10,469 bases of DNA from DAOTXN01 sp034435435 (GTDB taxonomy: Bacteria > Chloroflexota > Anaerolineae > S140-20), in contig DAOTXN010000176.1 in assembly GCA_034435435.1 (NCBI GenBank), positions 1 to 10,469 on the forward strand. The letters are read 5' to 3'. This document shows, one piece after another, positions 8,473 to 10,469 of the stretch. Positions within the stretch are counted from its first letter, which is position 1, and every line of letters starts with the position of its first letter. The translations under genes were made by a program, and so were the position numbers. The notes below the pieces were generated by a model, which did no database searches, was not told where the DNA came from, and worked only from the letters and a program-made list of their open reading frames with translations.

Positions 8473-8491
8473 GGCGGGTTTCTTACCCGCC
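8469..8491. repeat. Single GTAGGGCGGGTTTC repeat unit overlapping the RNase stop codon
   Basis: The unit starts GTAGGGCGGGTTTCTTACCC and contains a perfect seven-pair hairpin GGCGGGT (8473-8479) / ACCCGCC (8485-8491) with a five-base loop. It matches the left arm of the repeat at 5619-5642 at most positions. The stop TAG (8470-8472) is in the same place in the unit as the SDR stop. It may protect the 3' end of the mRNA; there is no T run for termination. Confidence 0.6.
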
Positions 8492-8542
8492 ATCCCGACT
8501 GTCTGGAGTCGAATTGGGAATGCGCAAGCCGCGTCCGGGTTG

Positions 8543-8571
8543 TTGCCACGTCCAGGAAAGGATGGTATCAT
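8543..8571 (+). promoter_or_regulatory. Sigma70-type promoter for the Uma2 gene
   Basis: TTGCCA (8543-8548), a 17-base spacer and TATCAT (8566-8571) make a good promoter. Transcription would start near 8578, about 30 bases before the ATG at 8610, leaving room for the purine-rich GGAGAGAGAGG (8597-8607) ribosome-binding site. This suggests the gene is expressed apart from the RNase operon. Confidence 0.45.
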
Positions 8572-8609
8572 TTGTGCAATGAAGGTGAACTAGTCTGGAG
8601 AGAGAGGAA

Positions 8610-9350
8610 ATGAGCACTCCGTATGTCCAGGTAACCCGTCCAGTGAAAGAACCCTTCCGGCGTCCTGTTACTCCTGCGATGGAACAGCCGGTCAAGTCCC
8701 CGCCCCTCAATTCGGGCGACCGGCTGTCGCGGGCCGAGTTTGAGCGGCGCTACGCCGCCCATCCCGAAATAAAAAAAGCCGAGCTTGTCGAAGGAGTCGT
8801 ACACATGCCGTCCCCTGTGCGTTTTGAGCAACATAGCCGTCCCCACAGCGATATCATAGGTTGGCTGAGTGTATATCGCGCCGCCACGCCTGGCGTGCTC
8901 ATCGGAGACAACGCCACGGTCCGGCTGGATTATGAGAACGAGGTGCAACCCGATGCACTGCTGCGCCTGGAAACGCGCCTGGGGGGGCGGTCGCGCGTCA
9001 CCGAGGACGATTATTTGGATGGGCCACCCGAGCTCATCGTCGAGATTGCAGCCAGCAGCGCCGCGTATGATATGCACGACAAGCTGCGCGTGTATCAGCG
9101 CAACGGCGTGCAAGAATACCTGGTGTTGCAGATGTACGAACAGCGGGCCGATTGGTTCGCCTTGCGCGAAGGGGTGTACGAGCCGTTGCCACCCGACGAG
9201 AGCGGTGTATGGCGCAGTGAGGTGTTTCCGGGGCTGGCTTTTCAACCGGCAGCCCTGTGGTCCGGCGATATGGCGGCGCTGCTGGCCGTGCTTCAGCAGG
9301 GCTTGAATTCGCCGGAACACGCCGCATGGGTTGCTAAGCTTGGCCGGTGA
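8610..9350 (+). CDS. Uma2-family (DUF820) PD-(D/E)xK nuclease-fold protein, 246 aa
   Basis: Uma2/DUF820 proteins have a restriction-endonuclease-like fold and occur in many copies in cyanobacteria and Chloroflexota. Most have no known role. Seen here: ELVEGVVHMPSPVRFEQH (58-75), the usual N-terminal signature; QPDALL (113-118) with the likely metal-binding Asp115; PPELIVEIAASS (139-150) with Glu145; and DKLRVYQRNGVQEYLVL (157-173), the conserved lysine, tyrosine and GV-EY stretch. Length is slightly above the typical 180-210 because of about 30 proline-rich N-terminal residues with no known domain. No signal peptide is present. The ATG at 8610 follows a purine-rich ribosome-binding site and has its own promoter. 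Nuclease activity is inferred from the fold only. Confidence 0.88.
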   Translation: MSTPYVQVTRPVKEPFRRPVTPAMEQPVKSPPLNSGDRLSRAEFERRYAAHPEIKKAELVEGVVHMPSPVRFEQHSRPHSDIIGWLSVYRAATPGVLIGDNATVRLDYENEVQPDALLRLETRLGGRSRVTEDDYLDGPPELIVEIAASSAAYDMHDKLRVYQRNGVQEYLVLQMYEQRADWFALREGVYEPLPPDESGVWRSEVFPGLAFQPAALWSGDMAALLAVLQQGLNSPEHAAWVAKLGR

Positions 9351-9395
9351 GCGGTCGGCTTTATATTGGTGATGGAACTGGCTTGGGATCCTCCC

Positions 9396-9423
9396 ACCCG
9401 CTTGTCGGCTCTGGCGCTGGCGC
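9396..9423. repeat. 28-nt direct repeat, left copy flanking the toxin-antitoxin genes
   Basis: The sequence begins ACCCGCTTGTCGGCT and ends TGGCGCTGGCGC. It matches 10192-10219 at 26 of 28 positions in the same orientation. Homology stops sharply on both sides. On the - strand both copies would read RQRQSRQAG in open frames, which is incidental. It lies in the 173-base gap after the Uma2 gene. Confidence 0.6.
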
Positions 9424-9474
9424 GCCGCCGCCGAACCGCTGCCCTGCCAGGCGCTCCCTTCGATTCCTGTCAAC

Positions 9475-9503
9475 TTGTCCTCGTATCTCGTTTGTGATAC
9501 AAT
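9475..9503 (+). promoter_or_regulatory. Promoter and possible autoregulatory operator of the toxin-antitoxin operon
   Basis: TTGTCC (9475-9480), a 17-base spacer and TACAAT (9498-9503), with TG at 9495-9496 (extended -10), predict a start near 9510. The inverted pair GTATC (9483-9487) / GATAC (9496-9500) overlaps the spacer and -10 box, and CTTGT (9474-9478) / ACAAG (9508-9512) encloses it. This is a sensible site for repression by the antitoxin-toxin complex, as in DinJ-YafQ operons. The operator is inference. Confidence 0.45.
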
Positions 9504-9521
9504 ATGTACAAGGAGGCAAGT

Positions 9522-9782
9522 ATGGCAAAGGAAGCAATGATACGGGCACGGATAGAACCCCAACTCAAGGGTGAAGTAGAAAGTATCTTTCAAGAACTTG
9601 GCCTTTCCATTACAGACGCAATTACCTTGTTCTATCAACAAGTCCGCTTACATAGAGGATTACCGTTTGAAGTACGGATACCGAACGAAATCACCCGCAG
9701 AACCTTTGAAGATACCGATGCGGGGCGGCAAGTTATTCAGTGCCAAGATGCGCAAGAGATGTTTGACAAGCTGGGTTTGTAA
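9522..9782 (+). CDS. dinJ: RelB/DinJ-family antitoxin, 86 aa
   Basis: This antitoxin neutralises the adjacent YafQ-type toxin and, through its N-terminal ribbon-helix-helix, should repress its own operon. MAKEAMIRARIEPQLK matches the DinJ beta-strand and first helix (DinJ: AFVRARIDEDLK). LGLSITDAITLFY forms the second helix, LPFEVRIPN the linker, and the end DAQEMFDKLGL mirrors the DinJ end DADDLFDKLGI. With the start at 9522 the length is 86 residues, equal to E. coli DinJ. That ATG follows AAGGAGG (9510-9516) by five bases, whereas the in-frame ATG at 9504 would lie ahead of the predicted transcript start. The stop TAA overlaps the toxin ATG by one base, giving translational coupling. Composition is AT-richer than the upstream genes, suggesting acquisition by transfer. 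Confidence 0.9.
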   Translation: MAKEAMIRARIEPQLKGEVESIFQELGLSITDAITLFYQQVRLHRGLPFEVRIPNEITRRTFEDTDAGRQVIQCQDAQEMFDKLGL

Positions 9783-10051
9783 TGCGCACACCGAGCTATA
9801 CCAGGCAATTTGAAAAAGATGTCAAGCGGATGCGCAAGCGTGGTAAAGATGTCCAGAAGCTAAAGGCGGTCTCGTCAAGTTTGATAGCGGAAGAACCGTT
9901 AGCCGAGCGACACCGGGACCACGCTTTGATCGGGAATTACAAGGACCGGCGCGAGTGCCACATAGAGCCGGATTGGTTACTGATCTACAAGCTGGCTGGT
10001 AACGAGATCATCTTTGAGCGAACAGGGACGCATTCCGATTTATTCGAGTGA
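9782..10051 (+). CDS. yafQ: YafQ-family mRNA interferase toxin, 89 aa
   Basis: This is a ribosome-dependent endoribonuclease of the RelE/YafQ superfamily that cleaves mRNA during translation. The C-terminal half (DHALIGNYKDRRECHIEPDW, then LLIYKL and FERTGTHSDLF) matches E. coli YafQ closely. All residues reported as important in E. coli YafQ (H50, H63, D67, W68, R83, H87, F91) have counterparts here at a constant offset of three: H47, H60, D64, W65, R80, H84 and F88. The toxin therefore looks intact and active. The length of 89 is normal for the family. The N-terminal third is rich in lysine and arginine, fitting ribosome or RNA binding. The ATG overlaps the antitoxin stop, as expected for a co-translated pair. 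Confidence 0.92.
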   Translation: MRTPSYTRQFEKDVKRMRKRGKDVQKLKAVSSSLIAEEPLAERHRDHALIGNYKDRRECHIEPDWLLIYKLAGNEIIFERTGTHSDLFE

Positions 10052-10469
10052 AGGCGGTATTGGGAGACGATAATACCAGATGATCGCGCTCAACACGCGC
10101 CTGGTGCGACGCGTTTACCCGAAATCGTGTGACACGGGGGATGGGTAGCAAAGAGGTTGTACCCCACTTGCGCCGGCGCGCAGTGCAGATGACCCGCCTG
10201 TCGGCTTTGGCGCTGGCGCCTCATCCACCACCCCGTTAGCCCGCGCAAGAGGTTACGTGATTTCGATGGCCCAAGCAGCATCATTTCCAACCAAGGTGTT
10301 GGTTGCTCTTGCTGACGAATGGCGAGAGATACTACGACACTGAAATTACGGTATAGTGAGTTGCTTCCACTCCAGAAAACGCCATAATCGTTGTTCAAGC
10401 CAAATCGCGATTGTCGTGATGCAGAATACTCCAACGTAGTCAAGATGAGACGACAACTTGCACAGGGGA
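10052..10469. other. Non-coding tail after the toxin gene; no gene recognised
   Basis: This 418-base stretch has no convincing coding sequence. It holds a GGTATT/AATACC hairpin (10056-10061 with 10072-10077) right after the toxin stop. A second small hairpin ACGCG/CGCGT (10095-10099 with 10110-10114) followed by TTT is perhaps a weak terminator of the operon. The right 28-nt repeat lies at 10192-10219, and an AACCAA/TTGGTT hairpin at 10289-10304. The last 150 bases are plainly lower in GC than the left part of the window and may be upstream of a gene beyond the end. Confidence 0.5.
10192..10219. repeat. 28-nt direct repeat, right copy flanking the toxin-antitoxin genes
   Basis: It begins ACCCGCCTGTCGGCT and ends TGGCGCTGGCGC, with two differences from 9396-9423 and the same orientation. 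The two copies enclose 768 bases that contain the whole toxin-antitoxin operon with its promoter. Confidence 0.6.

Noticed and set aside
8568..9641. Open frame of 357 codons on the - strand
   Set aside because: It lies antisense to the Uma2 gene and the antitoxin start, both well supported. Long antisense frames are common in GC-rich DNA.
10266..10343. Possible 25-residue peptide (MAQAASFPTKVLVALADEWR...)
   Set aside because: It reads naturally but is very short, with no clear ribosome-binding site or family match.
10090..10443. Open frame of 117 codons on the - strand after the toxin gene
   Set aside because: It crosses the 28-nt repeat and three small hairpins, has no ribosome-binding site worth noting, and its translation resembles no family I know.

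Overview
The window looks like one stretch of a moderately GC-rich bacterial chromosome, and every supportable gene is on the + strand. The lineage cannot be proved from 10 kb. The best guess is an uncultured Chloroflexota (Anaerolineae-like) bacterium. The reasons are the mix of gene families (quinate-dehydrogenase-labelled conserved protein, Uma2 nuclease, compact RNase II-type enzyme, lipoprotein 5'-nucleotidase) and the density of short palindromic intergenic repeats of kinds I associate with that phylum, including the 'CACAAAGACRCAAAGGCACAAAG' type upstream of the first gene. This is inference.

Layout: (1) 1-181 holds a probable terminator of an upstream gene and an imperfect palindromic repeat. 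It is followed by a pentapeptide-repeat protein (182-772). (2) 773-1051 carries a strong promoter-like sequence whose -10 box merges with a 93-bp MITE-like element bounded by perfect 16-bp inverted repeats. Downstream lies a two-gene unit: a conserved protein of the family often labelled quinate 5-dehydrogenase, and a small unrecognised protein (1052-2427). (3) A 76-nt near-perfect hairpin element precedes a second two-gene unit (2559-4682): an exported lipoprotein 5'-nucleotidase and a membrane di-iron fatty-acid 2-hydroxylase-type enzyme. (4) A branched palindromic repeat separates this from a short-chain dehydrogenase (4795-5622). (5) The pair patatin phospholipase - RNase II-family exoribonuclease (5704-8472) abuts stop-to-start with no spacer. 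Both the dehydrogenase and the RNase gene end inside copies of one repeat, so their TAG stops belong to the repeat. (6) A Uma2-family nuclease-fold protein (8610-9350) has its own promoter. (7) A DinJ/YafQ-type toxin-antitoxin operon (9522-10051) lies between two near-identical 28-nt direct repeats and looks AT-richer than its surroundings, so it is probably acquired. The last 418 bases hold the second repeat and nothing clearly coding.

Working together: the hydroxylase and dehydrogenase, with the patatin lipase, suggest membrane-lipid modification and turnover. The 5'-nucleotidase and RNase suggest nucleotide scavenging and RNA turnover. These are housekeeping or accessory genes rather than one obvious system. 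I see no complete new defence system. The most interesting material is the set of mobile-looking palindromic repeats at gene boundaries and the repeat-flanked toxin-antitoxin cassette.
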